From the NCBI GenBank assembly GCA_012932295.1, contig JAAONU010000001.1, positions 30,969,449-31,033,448 on the forward strand: a DNA stretch of 64,000 bases, written 5' to 3'. The translations under genes were made by a program, and so were the position numbers. Position 1 is the stretch's first letter, and every line of letters starts with the position of its first letter. This stretch comes from Cyclina sinensis. Its lineage: Eukaryota > Mollusca > Bivalvia > Venerida > Veneridae. The notes beneath the pieces are model-generated. The model was not told where the DNA came from. It saw nothing but the letters and a program-made list of their open reading frames with translations, and did not search any database. Of the stretch, positions 24,581-35,168 are shown one piece after another.

Positions 24581-26092
24581 TTACTGATATTCATGTTTAT
24601 TTGAAACATGATTCTCAAGGTTATATTTGTTGCTGTAACTTTTCTCACAGTATGCACACTTGAATGGTTTGGTTCCAGAATGATTCAGCTGATGAATTCT
24701 TAGAGCAGTAATGTCGGCAAAATATTTATTACACTGACTGCAAGTAAATTTTTTAATTCCATAGTGAATTGTTTTCACATGTCTGCTACAATCCCCCTTC
24801 CATCTGAACACTTTCCTGCAGTAATTACATGGGTATTCGGATGGCTGTAGCCTTTTGGCTTTATCTACACTGTTAGGGTCACTTCTTTCTTTCTGCCTTT
24901 TCTCTTCTTGTTTTTGGTGTCTTAGTAGATGGCTTTTAAGGTTTCCTTTCTGCGAAAACACTTTTTCACAAACAGTACACTTAAATGATTTGGGATTACT
25001 ATGAGTTTTGATGTGAGTTAACAAATTTCCCCTGGACATATAACATTTGCCACACTGGTCACAAATATTAGAGGAAATTACTTCATTATTGCCGCCATGC
25101 ATTTTTTGGTTTCTGTATTCATGCATTTCCTTGTGTCTTTTGAATGTTGACAGGTATGGTGTTCTGTATGTACATATATCACATTTGTAGTACTTAAGTT
25201 TCTTATTGTGCTTATATCTACAATGGTTATCCCATTCCATCTTTGTTGTAACCTTTACTCCACAACTTCCACAAATTCTACCTTGAAATGAACTTACGGC
25301 TTGTTTCTTATCCTTTCTCTGTGCAGTTAAATCAAGACGTTTACAAACCACTCTTAAACTTCTACTTCCTCTAAATTTTCTAGGAACATCTTTTGTTAAA
25401 TCTACTAAAGACTTACTATAATCATGATTTAGTAATTCAACTGGTTTGTTTCCATCATTGGTTCTATAAGAATCTCCTGAATATTTAGTCTCTTTATCTG
25501 AGAGCTTTACAGGAGTGACACTAAAACTGTTTAAATTTACTTTCTGATTTTCCAATTTTTCTTCTCTTATACTGTCATCATTTACATCATCTTTGGTTTC
25601 ATCATCTGAATAGTATACATCAATATCAGAATGATCATCAAATTCATCAATCATTACACCCTTACAGACGTCTTTACTACTTTCCCCAGCTTTCTCATCA
25701 GCAATGTCATTTCTACTTTCCCCAGCTTTCTCATCAGCAATGTCATTACTACTTTCCCCAGCTTTCTCATCAGCAATGTCATTCCTTTCAGACATGCATC
25801 CACTGTGTTTTCTTATCTCTTTTATACCCCCTTTATCATTCTCATTATCTTCAGAATGTCTGGAAACAGGCTGTTCATGATTTACAATTTTATCTTTAAC
25901 AATAACTTCAATAATTCTGCAGCCTCCAGTCTTTACTTCTGTTTTATCAATAACATCTATCATTTTACTGGTTTCAGTATTTGGATTACTTGCACCTTTG
26001 TTTGAGAGTTGTGTTATCTTAGTGTCGATACTGAAGTTGCTACTCTGTGAATCTTTAAACTGTAGCTTCATAATTTCATCTACCACATCCAT
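24581..26092 (-). CDS. Seven-finger C2H2 zinc-finger protein, putative DNA-binding regulator
   Basis: About 503 residues in one exon. The N-terminal ~260 residues are acidic and disordered-looking, with Asp/Glu-rich runs (SDDETKDDVNDDS) and a three-copy 13-residue repeat. The C-terminal part has seven C2H2 fingers starting at about residues 274, 304, 344, 372, 422, 451 and 479. The first is atypical (CGSCGVKVTT..HCRYKH). Only two linkers approach the TGEKP type (NPKSFKC, GTKPFKC). A basic Gln/Glu/Lys-rich spacer separates fingers 4 and 5. I chose ATG at 26092, which has a strong context (AAGATGG); the frame is open about 45 nt further but only offers GTG. A nuclear DNA-binding role is inferred from the fingers. 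I cannot assign an orthologue, and mollusc ZNFs of this type are numerous. It could be continued by an upstream 5' UTR exon. Confidence 0.85.
   Translation of the reverse strand: MDVVDEIMKLQFKDSQSSNFSIDTKITQLSNKGASNPNTETSKMIDVIDKTEVKTGGCRIIEVIVKDKIVNHEQPVSRHSEDNENDKGGIKEIRKHSGCMSERNDIADEKAGESSNDIADEKAGESRNDIADEKAGESSKDVCKGVMIDEFDDHSDIDVYYSDDETKDDVNDDSIREEKLENQKVNLNSFSVTPVKLSDKETKYSGDSYRTNDGNKPVELLNHDYSKSLVDLTKDVPRKFRGSRSLRVVCKRLDLTAQRKDKKQAVSSFQGRICGSCGVKVTTKMEWDNHCRYKHNKKLKYYKCDICTYRTPYLSTFKRHKEMHEYRNQKMHGGNNEVISSNICDQCGKCYMSRGNLLTHIKTHSNPKSFKCTVCEKVFSQKGNLKSHLLRHQKQEEKRQKERSDPNSVDKAKRLQPSEYPCNYCRKVFRWKGDCSRHVKTIHYGIKKFTCSQCNKYFADITALRIHQLNHSGTKPFKCAYCEKSYSNKYNLENHVSNKHEYQ
25674..25791 (-). 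repeat. 39-bp in-frame tandem repeat in the zinc-finger gene
   Basis: Three near-identical 39-bp copies encode NDIADEKAGES plus two variable residues (SS, SR, SS). The period is a multiple of three, so the frame is kept. Differences between copies are one or two bases, which points to recent expansion. Confidence 0.9.
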
Positions 26093-26107
26093 CTTGACCA
26101 ATGACAC

Positions 26108-27139
26108 ATAGTCATGTCTTACTCCCGATAAATGGTTTGATGTTTATGGCAGAGAGAGAGAGTGTGGGATATATCTTTCAATAAGATGATGTCATCTGCA
26201 AAACAGATAATTAAGTTAAAAGTTTTATGTTTTTTGGTGTTTTTTTTTTCACATCAGGTTCTTGCAAGTTTAGTTTATACTAAAATTAAAATGAAAGACT
26301 GCCTCCTGAAGTTTTAACCTGTAGCACTGACCATCGGGTATTATTTATATGTGAAGGTTACTCATTATAGGCAACACAATAAAAAAACAATGAAAATAGC
26401 GCAAAATAGTTAAGCATGCAAAAAGAATAATTATCATCTGACTTGTCTGTAAGGTCATATCATCTTTTTATCCATTTTTTCATTTTTTTTTAAGTTTGAA
26501 AGCATGTTTACAGAGTCAGCCATCTTAGAAAAACATCCTATTTTTGTGAAAACAACTGAACTCAACAGTGTGAATGCAACAACAAACCCAAATGTAACCA
26601 GGTAACATATTTCCAATTCTTAAGCTATGTAAAATATATGAATATTCTTCACTTGATATTTGATGGCTAGGCCAATGAAATTGTCCTTTAATCATATGAC
26701 CCTTTGCTTACAAAACTACTATGTGTCCAATGATTGCAGGATTAATGATCACATTTAGCACCCTTCACAAAATGAGTGAAACACAACTCTTTAGCTGTGT
26801 GGGTTCAAACATGTGGCAGACAGTCACACAGCACTTTCAGATTCAGAAATAACACCATCAAAGATTAATTAATTGGGAAAAAAAGCAATAAAAAAATTAA
26901 GTTGTGGATATGAAGTTTTGAGCTAGACTGTAATATTTTTGTTAACATCTTAAAATTCAAGACAGGTAGTGGAATATAGATCAGTGACTTCTGACAGCAG
27001 ACAAATGTGTAGCTGGTTCTCTTCACTTTGGTAAAATATGGGAAGTTTTTAATAAAGAGAAAAATGTTATGCTGAACATATGCTCAATAGGACAGTGGAT
27101 TTTATACCTTTGACATTTCCACTGATGAAAAATCAGCAG
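26108..27139. other. Upstream region of the zinc-finger gene, no gene recognised
   Basis: Contains a short (ga)n tract at 26149-26162 and a poly-T run at 26241-26250. The promoter of the minus-strand zinc-finger gene is expected here, but no core element is clear. Confidence 0.4.
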
Positions 27140-27415
27140 TGGATCAGTGGTCCAGTGTTAGCTCACTGGACTGGTAACACAGGTGTCATGAGAACCCCAC
27201 TACTCAGCTAACATAGGATGAGATGTTAGACTAAGGTCCAACGTATCAGTGCTTTACAATGAGCATGTAAAAGAACCAGAAGTGTCTCTGGAATGGGATG
27301 CTTTTTGTATTTTGCACTATCACCCACAACATAAAATAACAATTTCTGCATGGGGTGTCAGTCATATGGGCAACCGGTACTGACAAAAAATAAACTCAAA
27401 TAGATAGATAGATTG
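27140..27415 (+). repeat. tRNA-derived SINE with tagatagatagat tail
   Basis: A tRNA-like head (ggtccagtgttagctcactgg, then a weak B-box gtcatgagaacccc) is followed by an unrelated body and ends in a short-repeat tail, aaatagatagatagattgat, typical of SINE 3' ends. No ORF. Confidence 0.6.
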
Positions 27416-27863
27416 ATGAGATAAGTCTGTCCGCTGCTGTGAAACTTTTTGTTTTAACACGGAAAACAATGACATCAAAATGACTCTTAACTAGATCTAT
27501 GAAGAAAACCAGATGGAAATGAAATGTGAATAAACAATGATACTGTAATCAGACTAAGTCCAATCAAATTTGTATAATTTGAACCTGTAACTTAAAGGTT
27601 TGCAGCAAATACTATTGCTCACTCTCAGATGTGTTAACCTTTGAGGAACATTTATAAATAGAAATTTTATTGATTTATGTTTATCTTGTCATTCTCACAA
27701 TAAACAATCAACGGGTAAGTTCTACTGTATATCTAGACTTAAACATACCTGTCCGTTTTGTCCGTCAGGCGCATATAAGTATCTCTTAATATGCGGAAGT
27801 CGGACAGTGGACGAATGTTGCAAAGAAGCTCGATTATCGATATTAAACCTATGATATAAGTTG

Positions 27864-27872
27864 CTTGAATTG
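27864..27872 (+). repeat. Left 9-bp target-site duplication CTTGAATTG
   Basis: CTTGAATTG directly precedes the first base (GGGACGG..) of the transposon at 27873. The identical 9-mer directly follows its last base at 30094. Confidence 0.85.
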
Positions 27873-28547
27873 GGGACGGTATAAAACGCTGACGCGAAAC
27901 GCTGACAATATACAATAAGAGGAAAAACTTTGAGGAAAGAGGAAAAACACTGACGATTTAGATAAAGAACAATTTCTGAAAACGCAGACAACATAAATAT
28001 AGTATATTAATGGAGTTCCTCTGCTGTCATACATAGTAAAATAACTGATCTATTAAAAATCAATTCTGAGATTTTAAAAATGGAAAATATTATTCTATGA
28101 AAAAAAGATAATAATAAAAAAATGAAAAGAAGAAAAACAAATTTGAAAAACAAAGAGCCGAGTTAATTAGTATATAGGTGTTGATTGGTAATTTATTTTA
28201 CTATACTTTAATACGCGTGAAATATCACAGTAGAATTGTTAAGGTGCTATTTAAACAAGTGTATTGGTGGTAATTGAATAATCGTGTCATTAATATAGAT
28301 GTTGATTGATTGTTTATTAGATGTACGTGTCATGTTATTGTAGCAGCGCCCGCAAGGTGTGTTTAATCCACAACAGAAAATCAAAGTGATTAATAATATA
28401 TAATTTATTATGATTTTTTTTTTTGCATAGTTAAATTGTATTACAGTTACCAGTTTAAGGAACTTAATATTCAGGGAAAAATGTGGTCTTTATAGTAATT
28501 ATATTTCATACTTATTTATTTTAAATCGATTTTACCTGTGGGTAAGT

Positions 28548-28640
28548 GCTTCTGGGCTCAAACCAGTACTTGCACGGAAAGTGAGGAATGCGGAAAGTCA
28601 CTGTAGACTTTTACCCTTGATGTGAATCGAACTGTATGTC
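28548..28640 (-). repeat. SINE fragment inside the Mutator-like element
   Basis: Shares the tail ctcaaaccagtacttgcacg and following bases with the SINE at 8318-8450, then a weak tRNA-like part (gtgaatcgaactg). Read on the minus strand. Confidence 0.5.
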
Positions 28641-29398
28641 CTTTATATATTAATAAATCAAAGGAAAGTTCAAAATACAGTTATTGACTTGTAATTTATT
28701 ACTCGATATAGTCATTTTGATAGATACTGGTTTTGAGCTTCGCAGCTTATTTGTCCTAATACATTTTTAGGTCGTCGTTCCTGTAACTGGTGCTAATGAC
28801 TTTGGCTCAGCATCACGGAGTGAAGTAATTGATGTCAATATAGAATAAAAGGAAAAACGCTGACGATATGAAATATATAGGGAAAACGCTGACGCTTTGT
28901 ATTTGTGCTTACACTTAACTTTAAGTATAGATTAAAGTTAAATATTGCATTATAATGAATATGTTTTTAAATAAATGAGTAGAATGTTTACTTATAATTT
29001 GTTAACTATTTATGAATTTAATTAATTGAAGAGGACTGATGACTTTAGTTGATTTAGAAATGTTCAAACCTGTACTGTTAGAGTCATTGGGGATGTAATA
29101 ATGAAATAACTGATTTTTGTATAGTAATATATTTATATAGCACAAACATGTATCTTAATACAGAAGTGTAAAGCACAAACATGTATCTTCATACAGAGGT
29201 GTGTTATCAAGTATTATTCATCTGTGCTATGAATGATAAATATATGGCTACGTATATGCTTATCATATACATGTTACATGATGTGTTAATTTACACAATA
29301 AAAATACAATGCCTAATGGACCTATATGTCAATAAATCATTTTTTCATTTAATTATATCACATGAGAGGTAAAAAGATACATAAATATATCTTTTTTC

Positions 29399-30094
29399 AT
29401 CAAATGATATTTTCCATTTTTAAAGGATCAGTACTGATTTATAATACATCAGTTATTTTACTATATATCACAGCGGAGGAACTCCGTTAACATACTGTAT
29501 CTATGTTGTCAGCGTTTTCTAAAAGTGTTCTTTATCTAAATCGTCAGCGTTTTCCCTCTTTCCTCAAAGTTGACAAATATTTTTAAAAGGTAATTAAATT
29601 TTTAATTGCCAATTCCGCTACTAGCAAATAATTAAGTTTATTTAAAAATTATTTAAATTAATTTAAAAATCACTTTTAATTAAGTGAGCTACTCTGTTTT
29701 TCAAATTTCTTTTTTTCTCTTCTTTTTTTATTACTGTCTTTTTTTAAGGTAATTAAATCTTTAATTGCCAATTCTACCACAAGCAAGTTCATTCAAAATT
29801 TATCTAAAAATCACTTTTAACTAAGTGAGCGACTTTGTTTTTCAAATTTTATTTTTTCTCTCTTCATTTTTTATTATCATCTGTTTTCATCAAATGATAT
29901 TTTTCTTTTTTAAAGGATCAGTACTGATTTTTAATCCATCAGTTATTTTACTATACATGACAGTATAGAAACTCCATTAACATACTATATCTAGTTTGTC
30001 AGCGTTTTCTGAAATTGTTCTTTATCTATATCGTCAGCGTTTTTCCTCCTATTGTATATTGTCAGCGTTTCGCGTCAGCGTTTTATACTACCCC
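29399..30094. repeat. Tandem duplication of the right terminal arm of the 27.9-kb element
   Basis: The segment starting tcatcaaatgatattt at about 29399 recurs at about 29888 (period ~489 bp). Both copies run through ggatcagtactgattt, tcagttattttacta and gtcagcgttttct. Only the outer copy carries the terminal bases. Smaller internal repeats (aattaaat.tttaattgcc near 29592 and 29750) lie between them. Confidence 0.75.
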
Positions 30095-30103
30095 CTTGAA
30101 TTG
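30095..30103 (+). repeat. Right 9-bp target-site duplication CTTGAATTG
   Basis: Identical to the 9-mer at 27864-27872, immediately outside the right inverted terminus. Confidence 0.85.
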
Positions 30104-30309
30104 CATGAATTTCTAAATTTTAGTTGAAAAAGTTCAAATGCATACCGGTGACGGAATCATACTATACATGGTGTATTTTCTATACTCCCGTGCTGTATTT
30201 AAATCATCTGTATCAAAAAATCCAAAAAAAGAGAAATTAAAGACATCTCTGTACAAATGGTGGAATGAAGAAAAGGGAAGTAACTTGCAACCTTTTCGTC
30301 GATCTGATT

Positions 30310-30790
30310 ATCTATAGTATATTAAAAGTCGTTTCGTCGCCCTGAATATTCAATAGGTGGAAAGTGTGAAATAATTCGTTCACATCTGATTCCTCGCGCA
30401 TTATTATTTCTAATGAAATCTGGTTTCTTGTTAGAAAAAAAATGGCACTATCACCCGCACACAATATTAACTTACAATTCTTACTAACACTTATACCCAT
30501 GTCATTTACATAGCATAAAAACTGTAACGGTCATGTATACTATCCTGGGGAACACCGCAAACTATATCTTTAAAGTCTGATATTGTGTTACTAACATCTT
30601 CCTGTTAGATATGAGCAAAACCACTCTACCGACTCAACTCCAATTGCTTTCAATTTTCGACATAAGATATCATAAACCTTTTGAAGCTCTAACACAATCC
30701 TACCTGTACACAGTCCTATTGCTGTTTGACTTCTTATATGATCAGACAAATGAACTAGGCTTGAGTCATGACAGTAGATATTAATTGATT
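30310..30790 (-). pseudogene. Fragment of a CR1-like LINE reverse transcriptase
   Basis: On the minus strand, pieces of RT can be read in shifting frames: HLSDHIRSQTAIGLCTG, ILCRKLKAIGVESVEWF, a degraded CGVPQ turn, then ENDed by MGISVSKNCKLILCAGDSA, where AGDS replaces the YADD catalytic motif. Stops and frameshifts are frequent. It belongs to a different LINE lineage from the 20-24 kb pair. Confidence 0.75.
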
Positions 30791-31059
30791 TAGATTATAG
30801 CTCCAGGTAAAGGCTGTGCTTATGTTTTTTTCGAGGAAGACGGACATACATAATACTGGAGAGTACATTAGTTTTACTGATAAATTCAACATCGAAACGA
30901 GGAAGTCATTTCAAAATCTGACTGAGATGCTGTACTCTATTCATATAACTTGTTACTTCAAATGCCAACTTTTAAAGGTTGTTTTCCAGGTACAGGAGGC
31001 GAAACTATTATGTGCTAACTAGCAAAATGAGTGAGTTTGGATCAGCTTTTACGTGAAGA

Positions 31060-34010
31060 CCAACTTACACGCACTCTTATTATAATGACATCGGTGATTT
31101 TTGTTATGGCAATCCCCAGACGAACTAAATCATGGACCCAATAATGCCTAATCGCAATACCTATATGGTCACAGTGAGGAGGAAGGGTCTTGGACCCAGA
31201 AGGTTATTCTATGTGACACCTGCAAACAATGGTACCACACAGACTGTCAAGCTATCGGAGATAGCACCTATGATCGTCCTTCAGACTCAAGGTTTGCCTG
31301 GAACTGTCAGTAATATGGACTAGCAAACTATTCGTACTCCCCTTACTGAATCATTTGACCCCCTTAATGATAGTAGCATATACTCCTCATTAGGTAATAG
31401 TTCTGCCATTATAGGTGCGAGTCACCGATTAGATCGGTCGGATATATCAGTCTTAAAAACCCAGAATTTCAATCCCTCCCCGAAGAATACTTCTACTCCT
31501 AAAGCAAAGGTTAAAAACCCCACCAAAGTCAAAATGACAAAAGTGAGGAAATTACTTAATATTACCTGTATGTCTATTAAAAATAAAATTCCAGGTCTTC
31601 ATCAATTAATCCAACAGGTCTAACCAGATATCACCTCCTGTACGGAAACCTGGTTGAAACTAGATATCCAAACCTCTGAAATCTTCCCAAACAACATAAG
31701 CTACCAGGTTTTCTGAGACGATTAGAACCTCAGGTCAAAGAGGTGGGGTACTCACTGCAACTTAATAAAACCTCATTTCTCAAGAACAACCTGAACTAAG
31801 TAAAATCCAAATGCAACCTACCCTGGGCTAAAATAACCATTTAAGTGACTAGGGATATATACATTGGTACATATTATAAACCTTATGAAAATGATGGGGA
31901 GTCCTTCACACATTTATTGTTATCTCTCTCTATAGTGTCCCAATATGGTACAATCTGGCTACTCGGTGGTTTCAATCTGCTTGATATAGATTGGTTATCT
32001 GAGGCTCCCAAGTCCAAATGCAGATTCAAGGAAATGTATGAGGACTTTATTGATAGGATAAACTCCTTCAAGCTTCAAAAATGGTTAAGATCCCAACTTG
32101 AAATTAGAATTTTTCTGGATCTGTTCTTTGCCAATTTCCCATCCCTAGTTCAATGCACCAAACCATTCCACACCCTATATTATTCTAACCACGATATAGT
32201 TTTCAATGAAATGAAATCAACATCAAATCCCCTCCAGCCCAAAAGGCCAATAAAATGTCTAAATAAGACAAACTGGGATAGTTTAAAAAGAGACTTATCA
32301 GAGTTTGGAAAGAAATTTGTTGATTCTGACCACTCTGACCCTGCCTCTGATTGAACTGTGTTTAAATATGAACTGAACAGACTAAGTAATATACACATAC
32401 CAACTGAAACTACCAAGATGCGTTGTGATCTTCCATGGTTAACCCCAAAGATCCTGAGGCAAATTTGCAAGCATGATAAAATGTACTACAAATTAAGAAA
32501 ACTCATCATATCTCAATTAAAATATAATGCTTTCAAATTCCTTGAACACATCATCCAAAAACAACTGAGAAATTCATATTGGTCCTACGTAGAATCTCTC
32601 AAGTAGGTGTAGCTTCTCTCAAGTATATACTGACCCTACCACCAAAGCCAATATATTAGATAGGCAGTGAAAGTCGGTCTTCTCTAAACCGCAACCACTT
32701 AGTTTGAAGCATCTCTGTAAAAAGCTACTCTAAATTAATCAGCACCCAAAATGTCCATGATTTCTTTTACAGGAGAGGTTGGTGATAGACTGCTGCAGGG
32801 GCTCTCCCAAAAGAAAGCCTCTGGTCCAGATGAACTCTCACTAAGAGTTCTAAAAGAGCTATACCATGAGATAGCACCCATCCTAATCATTATTATCATT
32901 TAGGTTATCCTTGAAAACTTGCTGTCCCGCCGGATTGGATTGGAAAAATCCAAGGCCAGTAAATACAGGCCAATGTCTCTCACCTGTATCGATTCTAAAT
33001 TATTGGAGCACATTTTGTTATCTAACATCATGGACCATTTTGATAATAATGGCCTTCTAAGCCAGTATCAGCATAGTTTCAGATCCAAGAATAGCTGTGA
33101 ATCCCAACTGATCAGCTTCAAACAAGAGGTCTATGGCAACCTTGAAAAAGTAAAGCCCACATGCTACAAACAAACTTGCATGACCTTGAACAATGGGAGC
33201 AGGACTGGTCGATAGAGTTTAATCCAGACACTTGTGAGATGTTGAGAATTACTCTCAAACGAAATCCTGTCATGCTTCCATACACCCTGCATGGCATGGA
33301 ACTGAAATCCACCGATACTGCTAAATATTTAGATGTTACAATCGGTAAGGATTTAAACTGGTCTTAACACATAAATACCATCTTCTCTAAAGCCAGCAAT
33401 TCTCTTAGATTCATTAAAAGAAATGTTCGGACCACAAATTAAAAGATCAAAGTGATAGCCTATAACACCTGTATCTGTCCGCAGCTCGAGTATTGCTCGA
33501 CCTTCTGGCACCCCTGGCAAAAGTCCCTATATTATAAAAACTAAAAACACAAAGATCAGCAGAACGGTTTATCTTTAATGGCTGTAACTTTACAAGCAGT
33601 GTAACCCATAACCGCAACTGGCAAATCTTAGAACATCGGCGTATACAATCTTCTCTTTTTTATTTCTGTAAGATACGAACTCATCTTGTATGTGTCGACC
33701 ACAACCATCTTACTCCGACCAGAAACCTGAAATACCTAATTCTGCAGTCCCACACCCAATATCACATCAACTTCTTCCCCCGAACAATCAGACTCAGGAA
33801 TGGCCTCCCCTGCTCCATACAGTCCAGCACCAGTCTCAACATATTTGATGGGCGGCTGGCAACTGTAACCATAACTGTCCGTACTTTTTGAAATTGGCAC
33901 TTGTAAAAACTCTTTTATTCTTTGCACGTAATGAGATCTCTCATTTTAACTCTCCCAAGACTAGCGTCTTTTAGTCAAAATTGAATATTGAAGTATCAAG
34001 TAGATGTAGA
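31060..34010 (+). mobile_element. Decayed jockey/CR1-like LINE with N-terminal PHD finger
   Basis: In order along the + strand: a PHD-type zinc finger (31195-31320), endonuclease pieces (ITCMSIKNKIPGLHQLI near 31560; TSCTETWL near 31635; YIGTYYKPYEND at 31857), the linker (RNSYWSYVES), then RT N-terminal motifs (KYRPMSLTCIDSKLLEHI at 32950; QHSFRSKNSCESQLI at 33070). After VYGNLEK the frame jumps to LQTNLHDLEQWEQDWSIEFNP, so the part with the FADD active site is deleted. The C-terminal IRPQLEYCSTFWHPWQK region follows with many stops. The 3' end is near a gaagtatcaagtagatgtag tail at about 34010. It cannot encode active enzyme. Confidence 0.85.
31195..31320 (+). pseudogene. PHD-finger segment of the LINE ORF
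   Basis: The frame CDTCKQWYHTDCQ followed by FAWNC shows the Cys-His-Cys spacing and aromatic residues of a PHD finger. The first cysteine pair upstream is lost to stops and frameshifts. Confidence 0.7.
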
Positions 34011-34162
34011 TGACAATCGGCGTATCTTATGCACTGCACTTACCTTACTTAGGTAAACAATAGGAATTTCAGTCCAAATTGTGCCAGCATGCCATATCAT
34101 ATAGTGCCCCGTGTCCTCAAAATGGCACGTCTTAAGTTAAAGATCGCGTTGTCCTTGTGCAT

Positions 34163-35168
34163 TGTTATTGTTCAGTTAACCCAGCTCTTTCTGTTCCTCT
34201 ATGTTATCTTGTTATTTTTTCATTAACCCAGTTCTTTATTTTCCTATATGTTATCATGTTATTGTTCAGTTAACCCAGCTCTTTCTGTTCTTATATGTTA
34301 TCTTGTTATTTTTTCATTAACCCAGTTCTTAATGTTCCTCTATGTTATCATGTTATTGTTCAGTTAACCCAGCTCTTTCTGTTCTTATATGTTATCTTGT
34401 TATTTTTTCATTAACCCAGTTCTTTATGTTCCTATATGTTATCATGTTATTGTTCAGTTAACCCAGCTCTTTCTGTTCTTATATGTTATCTTGTTATTTT
34501 TTCATTAACCCAGTTCTTTATGTTCCATCATGTTATTGTTCAGTTAACCCAGATCTTTATGTTCCTGTATGTTATCTTGTTATTTTTTTCATTAACCCAG
34601 TTCTTTATGTTCCTCTATGTTATCATGTTATTGTTCAGTTAACCCAGCTCTTTATTTCTATATATCATCATGTAATTGTTCAATTAACCGAACTCTTTCT
34701 GTTCGTATATGTTATCATGTTATTGTTTTGTTAACCTAGCTCTTTCTGTTCGTATATGTTATGATGTTATTGTTCTGTCAACCTAGCTTTTTCTGTTCGT
34801 ATATGTTATCATGTTATTGTTCTGTTTACCTAGCTCTTTCTGTTGGTATATGTTATCATGTTATTGTTCTGTTAACCTAGCTCTTTCTGTTGGTATTTGT
34901 TATCATGTTATTGTTCTGTTAACCGAGCTCTTTGTGTTTGTATATGTTATCATGTTATTGTTCTGTTAACCAAGCTCTTTCTGTTCCAATATGTTATCAT
35001 GTTATTGTTCAGTTAACCTAGCTCTTTCTGTTCCAATATGTTATGATGCTATTGTTCTGTTAACCAAGCTCTTTCTGTTCCAATATGTTATCATGTTATT
35101 GTTCAGTTAACCAAGCTCTTTCTGTTCCAGTATGTTATCATTTTATTGTTAACCCAGGGTCTTTCTGT
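34163..35168. repeat. 47-bp minisatellite, ~21 copies, with 94-bp higher-order part
   Basis: The unit reads ttaacccagctctttctgtt then tatatgttatcatgttattgttc. In the left part, two alternating unit types (gttcagttaacccagctc and ttcattaacccagttc) give a strict 94-bp dimer period (34271, 34365, 34459). In the right part, single 47-bp units repeat (34873, 34920, 34967). ORFs through it are artefacts of the repeat. Confidence 0.92.

Larger units (their letters stand above)
27873..30094. mobile_element. Non-autonomous DNA transposon, Mutator-like, with long inverted termini
   Basis: The ends are inverted copies: left GGGACGGTATAAAACGC, right (reverse complement) GGGGTAGTATAAAACGC, matching at 14 of 17 positions. 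Similarity then continues for more than 200 bp on each side with indels, including repeated cgctgacg/cgtcagcg motifs. A 9-bp direct duplication flanks it. Long TIRs, G-rich tips and a 9-bp TSD fit Mutator-like elements (MULEs); that class assignment is inference. The 2.2-kb interior has no ORF above about 63 codons and no transposase, so movement would need an enzyme from elsewhere. A SINE has inserted at about 28.55 kb. Confidence 0.85.

Noticed and set aside
25631..26005. 124-codon + strand ORF with TFPSFLISNVI repeats
   Set aside because: It is antisense to the zinc-finger gene; its repeats are the complement of the 39-bp coding repeat.
34436..34734. Two overlapping + strand ORFs of 68 and 83 codons
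   Set aside because: They lie wholly inside the 47-bp minisatellite and repeat its translation.
34163..35168. CRISPR-like array
   Set aside because: Units are adjacent without unique spacers and the genome is eukaryotic; it is a minisatellite.
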